Shown here piece after piece: positions 1 through 7,922 of a DNA stretch of 64,000 nucleotides (position 1 is the first letter of the stretch; each line of letters starts with the position of its first letter). Both the position numbers and the translations under genes were made by a program. Origin of the DNA: Streptomyces sp. NBC_00440 (lineage in GTDB: Bacteria; Actinomycetota; Actinomycetes; Streptomycetales; Streptomycetaceae). The notes beneath the pieces were generated by a model, which saw only the letters and a list, made by a program, of their open reading frames with translations, had not been told where the DNA came from and ran no database searches. The stretch is from assembly GCF_036014215.1 (NCBI RefSeq), contig NZ_CP107921.1, positions 434,001 to 498,000 on the forward strand, written 5' to 3'.

Positions 1-1141
1 GGTCGAGCCGCAGGCCGGGCAGACGGCGCAGCAGAGCGGGGTAGGCGAGCTGGAGCTCGACGCGGGCGAGGTTCTGGCCGAGGCACTGGTGGGGGCCCGA
101 GCCGAACGCGAGGTGCCTGCGGGCCTGCCGGTCGATGTCGAGCCGGCCGGGCTCCTCGAAGACCTCCGGGTCGCGGTTGGCGACATCGGTGGCGCAGATG
201 ACCGCTTCACCGGCCCTGATGAGCTGCCCGCCGACCTCGATGTCCTCGGTGGCGACGCGGCGCCGCCCCAGGTGGGTGATGGACAGATACCGCAGCAGTT
301 CCTCGACCGCGCCCGCGACCCGCTGGGGGCTGCCGTCGCGCACGGCGGCCAGCTGTTCGGGGTTCTGGAGCAGCGCGCAGGTACCGAGGGCGATCATGTT
401 GGCCGTGGTCTCGTGCCCGGCCACCAGCAGCAGCCGCGCCTGTTTGGCGCATTCGTCACGGGTGCTGATCCCGGTGACCAGATAGTCCGCGGCGAGCCGG
501 CTGAGCAGGTCGTCGCCGGGGTGCTCCGCCTTCTTCTGCACCAGGTCGCCCAGGTAGTCGACCAGTTCCTGCGAAGCGTCCAGGGCGTCCTGCGCGCTGC
601 TGCGGGTGTCGACGATGACGGCGCTCGCCCGCTGGAAGAACCCGTGGTCCTCGTACGGGACGCCGAGCAGCTCGCAGATGACCAGTGAGGGCAGCGGCAG
701 CGCGAAGGACGTGACCAGGTCGGCGGGCGGCCCGGTCTTCTCCATGTCGTCCAGCAGTTCGCCGATGATGCGTTCTATGCGCTCCCGCAGCGCCTGGGTC
801 CGTTTGATGGTGAAGTCACCGGTGAACCGCTTGCGCTGCTCGTTGTGTTCCGGTTCGTCCATCGTGATGAACGTGCGGTTGTGGGCGCGGGTCGCCTCGC
901 TGCCCGCGCTGAAGCTCGGGTAGGCGGGCCGCCTGTTGTCGGCGCTGATGCGCTCGTCGCGCAGCAGCGCCACCTGGTCGGCGTGCCGGGTGACGTACCA
1001 GGCCGTGGCGCCGTTCCAGAGTGTGACCTTGGAGATCGGCTCCGAGCTGAGCAGCCCGGCCATCTCCGGCGGCGGGTCGAAGGGGCATCCGGCGGCGCGG
1101 CGGGTGGTGTACGCGGGTGATGCGGTGGGGACCTCGGTCAT
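1..1141 (-). CDS. Cytochrome P450, CYP105-like (C-terminus off the window)
   Basis: Heme monooxygenase that would oxidise a small organic substrate with electrons from a ferredoxin. The frame runs from ATG at 1141 to the left edge, 380 codons, so some 20-30 C-terminal residues are missing compared with the usual 400. Visible landmarks are the I-helix AGHETT at residues 241-246, the K-helix ExxR (E280-R283) and the heme loop FGSGPHQCLGQ with axial Cys353. The N-terminus lacks a membrane anchor, as in soluble bacterial class I P450s. The ferredoxin gene lies 52 nt upstream on the same strand and is its likely electron donor. Subfamily (CYP105) is an impression from the heme loop and pairing, not a search result; the substrate cannot be read. 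Confidence 0.95.
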   Translation of the reverse strand, partial: MTEVPTASPAYTTRRAAGCPFDPPPEMAGLLSSEPISKVTLWNGATAWYVTRHADQVALLRDERISADNRRPAYPSFSAGSEATRAHNRTFITMDEPEHNEQRKRFTGDFTIKRTQALRERIERIIGELLDDMEKTGPPADLVTSFALPLPSLVICELLGVPYEDHGFFQRASAVIVDTRSSAQDALDASQELVDYLGDLVQKKAEHPGDDLLSRLAADYLVTGISTRDECAKQARLLLVAGHETTANMIALGTCALLQNPEQLAAVRDGSPQRVAGAVEELLRYLSITHLGRRRVATEDIEVGGQLIRAGEAVICATDVANRDPEVFEEPGRLDIDRQARRHLAFGSGPHQCLGQNLARVELQLAYPALLRRLPGLRLD

Positions 1142-1193
1142 CGTCGTCCTTCCACAGTGGGGTGTGAGGTGTTCCGGGAGCCGGGCCGTCCGG

Positions 1194-1385
1194 TCAGGAC
1201 AGGGTGATGGCGGCGGCCGGGCAGATCTGCGCGGCCTCCCGCACTGCGGCGTGCTGTTCGGCGGGCGGGCTGCTGTTCAGTACGACGACGATCCCGTCCT
1301 CGTCCCGCTGGTCGAACACGTCGGGGGCGGCGAGTACGCACTGGCCCGCAGCACAGCACTTGTCGGTGTCCACGGTGATCTGCAC
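1194..1385 (-). CDS. 3Fe-4S ferredoxin, P450 redox partner
   Basis: Small acidic ferredoxin of 63 residues. The pattern C10-x5-C16 followed by C55-P fits a 3Fe-4S cluster; an extra Cys11 is adjacent to the first ligand. This size and cysteine pattern are typical of Streptomyces ferredoxins encoded next to CYP105-type P450s. It is the first gene of the fdx-P450 pair and its ATG is preceded by a GGAGGAAC-like ribosome site. The promoter must lie in 1386-1611, shared with the divergent MarR gene, where a perfect 7-bp-arm palindrome sits 31 nt before the start. Confidence 0.93.
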   Translation of the reverse strand: MQITVDTDKCCAAGQCVLAAPDVFDQRDEDGIVVVLNSSPPAEQHAAVREAAQICPAAAITLS

Positions 1386-1415
1386 GTCGTTCCTCCAGCA
1401 CTAGGGGATGGGCGC

Positions 1416-1434
1416 GTTACTTAACAAAAGTAAC
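1416..1434. promoter_or_regulatory. Palindrome between ferredoxin and MarR genes, candidate MarR operator
   Basis: GTTACTT-aacaa-AAGTAAC, two perfect 7-bp arms around a 5-nt centre in an otherwise GC-rich intergenic region. Its size and AT-rich character fit the 16-20 bp palindromes bound by MarR dimers, and it lies between the divergent ferredoxin-P450 and MarR genes. The assignment to this MarR protein is inference. Confidence 0.55.
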
Positions 1435-1611
1435 TTCCCATCGCGGACGGTAGTACTCCGTTCACCTCCCGGGGAACCCCCGGTCCATGCATGGGGCATC
1501 TTTCTGGCCACTTCCCGGACCGGCCACCGGGACAGCCCGGACGCACCATCGGTCCCGGTCAGTCCGTGCGAGTGGGGAGCCGGAACATGCGGCGTACGGG
1601 ATCATCGTGGC

Positions 1612-2100
1612 GTGGCCCATCCCGAACCCGGCGGCTCCGCCGCCCAAGACCTCTACAGATCACTCGCCGACCTCGCCTACACCATGGCCGGGAACCGTGC
1701 GCACATGCGGCTCCGCGTCCAGGCGGAAGTCGCGGTCGACCGCGCCTCCCTCGCCCTGCTGCGTACCCTCACAGCGGCGCCGTCCCCGCTGCGGATGGGC
1801 GAGATCGCGCAGGCCCTGCTGGTGCAGGCGCCCCATGTCACCCGGGAGATCCGCAGCCTGGAGGAGCGCGGCCTGGTGCGCACGGTCCGGGAACCGGGCG
1901 ACCACCGGGCCCGCCGTATCGCCGTCACCGAGGAGGGCCGTGAGGTCGTGGAACGCGCCGAGGAGGCCGGCCGGCGCTGGCTCGACGACGCCCTGGAGGG
2001 TTTCGCCCCGCACGAGCTGATCACGGCGGCCGCGGTGATCAGCCGTGTCGTCGAGGCGTACCGCAACCCCGGAGCAGAGGCTCCTGCGCAGAATCCCTGA
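1612..2100 (+). CDS. MarR-family transcriptional regulator
   Basis: Winged-helix repressor of about 162 residues when started at the GTG at 1612. Longer in-frame starts exist back to 1408 but would run through the divergent promoter and palindrome, so the GTG is preferred. The core reads as a MarR fold: N-terminal dimerisation helix, a recognition segment around VQAPHVTREIRSLEERGLV, then the wing with D-H-R-A-R-R before I-A-V-T. MarR proteins typically sense phenolic or lipophilic ligands and repress divergent genes; here the neighbour is the ferredoxin-P450 pair. No effector can be inferred from sequence. Confidence 0.9.
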   Translation: MAHPEPGGSAAQDLYRSLADLAYTMAGNRAHMRLRVQAEVAVDRASLALLRTLTAAPSPLRMGEIAQALLVQAPHVTREIRSLEERGLVRTVREPGDHRARRIAVTEEGREVVERAEEAGRRWLDDALEGFAPHELITAAAVISRVVEAYRNPGAEAPAQNP

Positions 2101-2285
2101 GCACAGCCGGGAGCCGCGCGGCCCCGGGCGGCGCGGACGAATGGCGCGATTACGGGGTCTCGCCCACTCCCCCCGCACCGCGCCCCCTCGCCCCCTCGCC
2201 CCGGGTGCACGCAGTACGCCCCCGGCGTCCGTGACGTCGAGGGCGTACGCGTATACGGACCGGTGGGGGTCCCGTGGCAGGGCGG

Positions 2286-3623
2286 TCAGGCGCTCTGCCA
2301 GAGCCGGGTCATCACCCGTACACCGAACCGCAGTCCTTCGAGCGGCACCCGCTCGTCCACTCCGTGGAAGAGCCGCCCGTAATTCAGGTCGTGCGGGAGC
2401 TTGAGCCCCTTGAAGCCGAAGCACCGGATGCCCAGGTGGGTGAAGGCCTTGGCGTCCGTACCGCCCGGATTGCAGTACGGCACCGGGTGGCCGTCCGGGT
2501 CCTCGGCGCGCACCGCGTCGCACATCGCGTCCACCAGCGGGCCGTCGAACGTGGTCTCCATCGCGAGGTCGTGGTTGACCCACTCCCGGCTGACCGAGGG
2601 CAGCAGCAGGGAGTCGATGGTGTCGATCAGCTCCTGCTCGTGGCCGGGCAGGAAGCGGCCGTCGACCCGGGCCGTGGCCCGGCCGGGGATGACGTTCGTC
2701 TGGTAGCCGGCCTGGAACATGGTGGGGTTCGCGGAGTTGCGGAGCACCACCTGCATGAAGTCCGAGACCGGGCCGAGCCGGGCGAGACTGCCCTCGATGT
2801 CGTCCTCGTCGAACTCGACCCCGTACAGCCGGGCGGCCTCGGCGAGCAGGGCCCGCACCGGCTCGATGAGGCGGATGGGGAAGGTCTGGCGCCCGATGCG
2901 GGTGAGCGACTCGGCGAGATCGGTGACGGCGTTCTCGTCGTTGGGCGACGAGCCGTGACCGGCCCGGCCGGTGGCGGTCAGCTCCATCCAGGCCATCCCG
3001 CGCTGGGCGTTCTCGATCGGGTAGAGCCTGCGGGTGTCGTCGATGGCGAAGGAGAATCCGCCGCCTTCGCCGATCGCCTCGGTGACCCCGTCGAACAGCT
3101 CGGGCCGGTTCTCGACGAGCCAGTGGCCGCCGAACCTGCCGCCCGCCTCCTCGTCCGCGAGGAAGGCCAGGACCAGGTCCCTGGAGGGTCGGGTGCCGGT
3201 CCGGGCGAAGTGGCGGGCGGTGGCCAGCATGACGGCCACCGTGTCCTTCATGTCGATGGCGCCGCGGCCCCAGAGGTAGCCGTCGCGGATCTCTCCGGAG
3301 AACGGCGGCACCTGCCACTCGGAGGCGTCCGCCGGTACGACGTCGAGGTGGCCGTGGACCATCAGCGCACCGCGCTCACGGTCCGCGCCCTCGATACGGG
3401 CGATGACGCTGGCCCGTCCTGGCGCGCTCTCGATCAGCTCGGACTCGATACCGGCCTCGGCCAGCCTGGCCACGACCCAGTCGGCGCAGGCGCGTTCATT
3501 GCTGATGGGGTTGGAGGTGTCGAAGCGGATCAGTTCGGCACAGAGGTCGACCACTTCGCGCTGTGCCTCTTCGGAGGCGGGGACCAGTCCGGACGCGTTC
3601 GTGTCGGGGTCAGGGGTGTTCAT
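2286..3623 (-). CDS. M20-family metallopeptidase / amidohydrolase
   Basis: Di-zinc hydrolase of 445 residues in the ArgE/DapE/carboxypeptidase family. Metal-site landmarks are H92 in HGHLD, D124 in GAIDMKD, and E158/E159 in ADEEAGG, with a GHGSSP segment in the lid domain. It is the last gene of a three-gene operon; its ATG overlaps the permease stop by 4 nt (ATGA at 3620-3623), so the two are translationally coupled. The context (DUF1177, NCS1 permease, IclR, PepE) suggests hydrolysis of an imported amide, acylated amino acid or peptide-like compound. Exact substrate unknown; a longer antisense-compatible frame continuing upstream to 4883 is not coding because it crosses the permease gene. 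Confidence 0.93.
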   Translation of the reverse strand: MNTPDPDTNASGLVPASEEAQREVVDLCAELIRFDTSNPISNERACADWVVARLAEAGIESELIESAPGRASVIARIEGADRERGALMVHGHLDVVPADASEWQVPPFSGEIRDGYLWGRGAIDMKDTVAVMLATARHFARTGTRPSRDLVLAFLADEEAGGRFGGHWLVENRPELFDGVTEAIGEGGGFSFAIDDTRRLYPIENAQRGMAWMELTATGRAGHGSSPNDENAVTDLAESLTRIGRQTFPIRLIEPVRALLAEAARLYGVEFDEDDIEGSLARLGPVSDFMQVVLRNSANPTMFQAGYQTNVIPGRATARVDGRFLPGHEQELIDTIDSLLLPSVSREWVNHDLAMETTFDGPLVDAMCDAVRAEDPDGHPVPYCNPGGTDAKAFTHLGIRCFGFKGLKLPHDLNYGRLFHGVDERVPLEGLRFGVRVMTRLWQSA

Positions 3624-4996
3624 GCCGCTCCCACGGGGGTGTTGTTGTCGGCGACGGGGAGGTCCGGGGAGGCCTCCACCGCCGATGTGCCGTACGGCTT
3701 GATCCAGCCCAGCAGGCCGAGCGCCGCGTACAGCACGAATGCGGTGATCAGGGAGTTCAGCGCGGGGATGCCGCCGTCGTAGAACTTGCCGACGCAGAAC
3801 GCCGCGATCCAGATGACCAGGGACATCGGGACCCAGGTGGGCGAGGTGGCCGGCAGGGTCTGCGCCTCGCGGGTCTCGTCCAGTGGCTTGCGCATCCTCC
3901 GGACGATCCAGTACTCGGCCACGATGATCCCGCCGATCGGCGGGATGGCGACGCCCAGCAGGGACAGGAAGTCCGTGAAGTGGGTCATGATGCCGACCGC
4001 CGACAGCAGGGTGCCCGCGAGCCCCAGCACGATGGTGACCGCGCCGCGGTGCAGACGCTTGCCGAAGACGACCTGGAAGAAGTTGACGACGCCGAGCGAG
4101 GAGCCGTACAGGTTCCAGTCGTTGACCTTGGCGGTGGACATCAGCACCACGACCACGCCGACCGCGCCCGAGGTGCTCAGCACGATCTGCGAGACCTGGT
4201 TGCTCTTGACGAGGTGGCCGAGCAGTACGCCCGTCATCCCGACGATGTACTCGGAGAGGATCATCGACGAAGCGCTCTGCAGAAAGACGTGCGAGCCCTT
4301 CTTGTTGAAGCGGGTCATCTCCGGCGCGACGATCGCACCCGTCATGAAGCCGCCCGCGATGGCGGTGGCGGCCACCGCCAGCGATATGTGCTGGGCCGGC
4401 GCCGGCGAGTGGACCAGGTCCATGAAGGAGTGCTTGGTCAGGGTCGAGATGACCGACCAGGCGACCAGCGCGAAGAACAGCGGCGTGACGATCTTGGCGA
4501 AGACGGCCATGTACTTGAAGCCGAAGATGACCAGCAGCGTGACGGCCAGCCCGGCCAGCACGCACCACATCCAGGAGGGGCCGCCGACCAGCGAGGAGAC
4601 GCTGTCCCCGAAGATCGTGTTCTGTACGCCGAACCAGCCCACCAGGCTGACCGCGATGACGAAGCTGACCAGCGCCGAACCGTTGCGGCCGAAGCCGACC
4701 CAGCGGGTGAGCAGCGGGGTCGCGAGACCTTCGCGCATTCCGGCCAGGCCGATGGCGAAGATCACGATCTCCAGGGTCACCGCGCCGAGCGTGAAGGCGA
4801 GGAACGCCTGGCCGAACGTCATGCCGACACCGATGGTGGCGCCGAGCGTGAACTGGGAGATGGACCCCGACTGGGCCAGCCACTGGAGCAGCATGCTGCC
4901 GAAGCCGAAGCGCTTGTCGCGCGGGACGCGGGACAGTGCGTAGTCGTCGCTGCCGATGCCCGTGGTGGCTTCGTCAGCGGGTGGTGAAGTTGCCAT
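3620..4996 (-). CDS. NCS1-family (purine-cytosine/allantoin type) permease
   Basis: Secondary transporter of 458 residues with about 12 hydrophobic segments, in the nucleobase-cation symporter-1 family related to CodB. Typical features are the N-terminal RVPRDKRFGFGSMLL stretch leading into the first helix, the glycine-rich helix near residues 50-60 and the C-terminal PPIGGIIVAEYWIVRR motif, which is characteristic of cytosine-permease-like members. NCS1 proteins import nucleobases, hydantoins, allantoin or related amides with sodium or protons. Its start directly abuts the DUF1177 stop (4997) and its stop overlaps the M20 gene, so all three form one operon. Confidence 0.93.
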   Translation of the reverse strand: MATSPPADEATTGIGSDDYALSRVPRDKRFGFGSMLLQWLAQSGSISQFTLGATIGVGMTFGQAFLAFTLGAVTLEIVIFAIGLAGMREGLATPLLTRWVGFGRNGSALVSFVIAVSLVGWFGVQNTIFGDSVSSLVGGPSWMWCVLAGLAVTLLVIFGFKYMAVFAKIVTPLFFALVAWSVISTLTKHSFMDLVHSPAPAQHISLAVAATAIAGGFMTGAIVAPEMTRFNKKGSHVFLQSASSMILSEYIVGMTGVLLGHLVKSNQVSQIVLSTSGAVGVVVVLMSTAKVNDWNLYGSSLGVVNFFQVVFGKRLHRGAVTIVLGLAGTLLSAVGIMTHFTDFLSLLGVAIPPIGGIIVAEYWIVRRMRKPLDETREAQTLPATSPTWVPMSLVIWIAAFCVGKFYDGGIPALNSLITAFVLYAALGLLGWIKPYGTSAVEASPDLPVADNNTPVGAA

Positions 4997-5950
4997 TCAT
5001 GACTCCCTGGGCTGGCGGCCGAGGGTCTGCAGGTGCGACAGCGACCCATAGCGGTTGACGAGGTTGTCGAACTCCACCGTGTCGTGGAAGTCGAGTTGCC
5101 CGGCGGCGTAGACCTTGGCGGTCTCGACGGCGAAGCGGGCGGCGGAAGCGATGTCCGTCTCGTGGCTCGCGCCCGTCTGGCAACCGGGCACCGCGGCAGC
5201 CGACGTGATGGCGAGGCCGACGACCGGAGCGGCGGTCGCCGTGGCGGGCTGCAGAATCGAATTGATGTGGTGTGCCCCATTACCGTACGGAGTGATGTCC
5301 TGTGTCGTCACGGGGTATGTGACCAACGGCTCACCCGTCACGACGGCGAGCAGCTCACCGAGCTGCTCGCTCACCCGCAGCACCCAGCCCTCCTTGACGG
5401 TGGGCGACAGGGCGAGGCCCTTGTGGTTGATGATGCGGTTGCCCTTGGTGGTGTCGATGGAGAGCACCGCCTCCATCTCGTCCGTGACCTCGTGGCGGTT
5501 CATGGTGGCGATGTCCACCGGCGAGCCCATGAACGGCACCGGGTCGTGCGGTTCGGTGGGCGCGTCCGGGCAGATGTGGGTGGCGACGATCACGTCACCG
5601 GGCAGGACATCGCCGCGGCGGCGCATATCGAGCAGCTTGGCGGCCGTGGCCAGCGCGGCGGCGGCTCCGTCGGCGTCCGAGACGAGTCCCGTCACCTCCG
5701 GCCGGGCGCCCACTCCCCCGAGCCGGCCGACCACACCGAGGGTGCGGGCCGTACCGCCCGAGGACCGGCCGTGGCTGCCCGGGATGCGGATCTGTACGAA
5801 GTCGGTGGAGCCGCGCTCACCGGCCACCGTGGTGATCCCGGCGCCCGACCCCTCGGGACCCGCTACCGCGTCGAGGTACTCGACGACGCGCTTTCCGTCG
5901 GCCGCGGGATCGTCCAGCAGATCCACGATGTCCAGGACGTACTTCAACAT
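4997..5950 (-). CDS. DUF1177-family protein
   Basis: 317-residue cytoplasmic protein matching the DUF1177 pattern I know from family descriptions; its function is not established. Conserved-looking parts include VSDADGAAAALA, the HICPDAPTEPHDPVPFMGSPVD segment, which has potential metal ligands (H, C, D, E, H, D), and DTTKGNR. No signal peptide or membrane helix is visible. It is the first gene of the operon with the NCS1 permease and M20 peptidase, and is divergent from the IclR regulator across a 122-nt intergenic region. The context makes it a candidate catabolic enzyme for the transported compound; I do not assign a reaction. Confidence 0.88.
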   Translation of the reverse strand: MLKYVLDIVDLLDDPAADGKRVVEYLDAVAGPEGSGAGITTVAGERGSTDFVQIRIPGSHGRSSGGTARTLGVVGRLGGVGARPEVTGLVSDADGAAAALATAAKLLDMRRRGDVLPGDVIVATHICPDAPTEPHDPVPFMGSPVDIATMNRHEVTDEMEAVLSIDTTKGNRIINHKGLALSPTVKEGWVLRVSEQLGELLAVVTGEPLVTYPVTTQDITPYGNGAHHINSILQPATATAAPVVGLAITSAAAVPGCQTGASHETDIASAARFAVETAKVYAAGQLDFHDTVEFDNLVNRYGSLSHLQTLGRQPRES

Positions 5951-6022
5951 GAGGGGCCTTTCTCGCTGCGTCGCACCCGCTGAGTTCCGGGGGTGCTGAC
6001 AGCAGATTCGGGATCCGATAGC

Positions 6023-6034
6023 GTTGAGCGCAAC
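6023..6034. promoter_or_regulatory. Small palindrome in the DUF1177/IclR intergenic region
   Basis: GTTGAGCGCAAC reads as a palindrome at 10 of 12 positions and sits 39 nt before the IclR start, between divergent genes. IclR proteins commonly bind short palindromes of this size. Short enough to occur by chance, so low confidence. Confidence 0.3.
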
Positions 6035-6072
6035 TGTTTCCCTCTATTTGCAATTCGGGTCTGGATGGTGAG

Positions 6073-6891
6073 ATGACGATGGCCGAGATCGACCTGGACC
6101 GTCGCAAGCCCGCGGGCGCGCTGCAGACCGTCGACCGGGCGCTGCTCGTCCTGCTGGCCTTCGAGCGGACCCGGCCCGACTGGGGGGTGACCGAGGTGGC
6201 GGCCGAATTCGGCTGGGACACCTCCGTCGCCCAGCGCCTGCTGTCGACGCTGGCCGGCCGCGGCTTCCTGGTCTCCGACCCGGCGACCAGGCGCTACCGC
6301 ATCGGCCCCGCCGTGCTGCGGCTGAGCCGGCAGTGGGAGCGCTCGGGCTCCCTCGAACTGCTGGCGGGGCCGGTGCTGGAAGAGCTGTGCCACACCACCG
6401 GTGACACCGTGCTCTTCTGCCTGCCGGACAGCTTCCATATGCGCTGTGTGGCGGCCGAGGAGGGCGAAGCGGGACCGTTGCGGTACTACCCGCTGGTCGG
6501 CGAGCTGTATCCGGCGCACGCGGGCGCCACCAGCAAGTCGTACTACGCGTTCCTGCCGGACGACCAGCGCCACCGGCTCTTCCGCGCCCGCCCGATGGCC
6601 CGCTTCACCGACCGCACCGTCACCGACGCCGACCTCCTGGAGGAGGAGTTCCGGCGCATCCGTGCCCAGGGATACGCCTGGACGGTCGGCGAATACGACA
6701 ACGGGATCGCCACGCTCGCCGTCCCGGTGTTCCTCGGCCGGGAGCCGTACGGCAGTCTCAGCCTGGGCGGCGCCGAGCAGCGCTTCGCCGACGGCCCCGA
6801 GCCCCGCCTCGACAGTCTCAGAAAGGCCGCCCAGCTCCTGGAGAAGCGGCTCACCCACCCGCCCCAGCGCACCCGGCGCCCACGCGCCTGA
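6073..6891 (+). CDS. IclR-family transcriptional regulator
   Basis: 272-residue regulator with an N-terminal winged helix-turn-helix (about residues 15-75, including VTEVAAEFGWDTSVAQRLLSTL and the wing FLVSDPATRRYRIG) followed by the IclR effector-binding GAF-like domain (SKSYYAFLPDDQ, EYDNGIATLAVPVF). It is divergent from the DUF1177-permease-peptidase operon and is followed 73 nt later by the pepE gene on its own strand, so it probably controls both directions. Two in-frame ATGs (6073 and 6079) are possible starts. Family membership is clear; ligand unknown. Confidence 0.95.
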   Translation: MTMAEIDLDRRKPAGALQTVDRALLVLLAFERTRPDWGVTEVAAEFGWDTSVAQRLLSTLAGRGFLVSDPATRRYRIGPAVLRLSRQWERSGSLELLAGPVLEELCHTTGDTVLFCLPDSFHMRCVAAEEGEAGPLRYYPLVGELYPAHAGATSKSYYAFLPDDQRHRLFRARPMARFTDRTVTDADLLEEEFRRIRAQGYAWTVGEYDNGIATLAVPVFLGREPYGSLSLGGAEQRFADGPEPRLDSLRKAAQLLEKRLTHPPQRTRRPRA

Positions 6892-6964
6892 CCCCCTCCC
6901 CCCTCCCTCCGGAGAGAACCGAACCTCCCCCGGAACACTGCCCCTTCACTGAAAGAGCGCCACC

Positions 6965-7693
6965 GTGAATCTCCTGCTGCTGTCCAACTCCACCCAGTAC
7001 GGACGCGGTTACCTGGAACACGCCCTGGACACCGTCACCGGCTTCCTGCCGCAGGGCGCCAGGCTCGCCTTCGTCCCCTATGCCCTGGCCGACCACGACA
7101 CGTACACGGCACGGGTGCGCGGCGCGCTGGAACCGGCCGGGATCTCCGTGCGCGGTGTCCACGAGAACAGCGACCCGCTGGCCGAACTGGCCGCAGCGGA
7201 CGCCGTGTTCATCGGCGGCGGGAACTCCTTCCGCCTGCTGAGCGCCCTGTACCGTACGGGTCTGCGCGAGGCGGTACGCGACGCCGTGCGCGGCGGGCTC
7301 CCCTATATGGGTGCCAGCGCGGGCACCAACATGGCCGCGCCCACGCTCCGTACCTCCAACGACATGCCCATCGTGCAGCCGCCGTCCTTCGACGCGCTCG
7401 GCCTTGTGCCCTTCCAGATCAACCCGCACTACCTCGACCCGGACCCGGGCAGCACGCACAAGGGCGAGACGCGCGCCGAGCGTCTGACGGAGTTCCTGGA
7501 GGAGAACGACGTGCCCGTGCTGGGGCTGCGCGAGGGCAGCTGGCTGCGGGTGGACGGAGCGGTGGCCACGCTCGCCGGGGAACGCCCCGGTGTCCTGTTC
7601 ACCCGGGGTGCGCCCGCCCGGGAGCTGCCGGTGGACAGCGATGTCTCCGGGCTGCTCGGCACCGAGCCGCGGTTCGACTCACCGGCGGCGTGA
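6965..7693 (+). CDS. pepE: Peptidase S51, dipeptidase E (alpha-aspartyl dipeptidase)
   Basis: 242-residue cytoplasmic serine peptidase of family S51, which cleaves Asp-X dipeptides. Nucleophile Ser118 sits in the nucleophile elbow GASAGTN, with D133 and H155 (NPHYLD) at the positions expected for the rest of the catalytic site of Salmonella PepE. Start is a GTG at 6965 after a GAGAG-type site. It follows the IclR gene on the same strand and therefore probably belongs to the same regulon as the M20 peptidase; two peptidases and one importer in one regulon suggest catabolism of a peptide-like or N-acyl amino acid substrate. The hairpin at 7714-7764 would end the transcript. Confidence 0.93.
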   Translation: MNLLLLSNSTQYGRGYLEHALDTVTGFLPQGARLAFVPYALADHDTYTARVRGALEPAGISVRGVHENSDPLAELAAADAVFIGGGNSFRLLSALYRTGLREAVRDAVRGGLPYMGASAGTNMAAPTLRTSNDMPIVQPPSFDALGLVPFQINPHYLDPDPGSTHKGETRAERLTEFLEENDVPVLGLREGSWLRVDGAVATLAGERPGVLFTRGAPARELPVDSDVSGLLGTEPRFDSPAA

Positions 7694-7713
7694 GAGACAC
7701 CACACGCTGAAGC

Positions 7714-7764
7714 GGCGGCGGGGCTCGGCACCGGCCGCCCGGCCGCAGACCGCGCCCCGCCGCC
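7714..7764 (+). terminator. Hairpin terminator after pepE
   Basis: GGCGGCGGGGC (7714-7724) pairs perfectly with GCCCCGCCGCC (7754-7764) around a 29-nt GC-rich loop, 20 nt after the pepE stop. No U-tract, as is common in Streptomyces. Confidence 0.6.
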
Positions 7765-7832
7765 CCCGGTACCACCCGCCGTTCAGCCGGAAGTCACCCG
7801 CTGCCCATGATTTGGCTCCCCCCAGGGCACCG

Positions 7833-7848
7833 TCTACAGTCCTGTAGA
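7833..7848. promoter_or_regulatory. BlaI-type operator before the PAP2 phosphatase gene
   Basis: TCTACAGTCCTGTAGA, arms of 7 bp with TACA/TGTA half-sites separated by 4 nt. It lies 75 nt before the PAP2 start and is almost identical to the element at 31230-31247 before the response regulator gene. TACA/TGTA inverted repeats are the recognition element of the BlaI/MecI/CopY family. The downstream arm merges into TAGATA, a possible -10, so binding would block transcription. Confidence 0.6.
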
Positions 7849-7922
7849 TACATGTCAGACCGTGGATGCCGCACGTCTCCCGCGGAGCGGGCAGCCCCGA
7901 CCGAGCTGAGAGTTCCCGCCTG

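Noticed and set aside
3624..4883. In-frame upstream extension of the first M20 peptidase to 865 codons
   Set aside because: It runs antiphase through the NCS1 permease gene, which has a clear membrane-protein product; the ATGA overlap at 3620-3623 gives the natural start.
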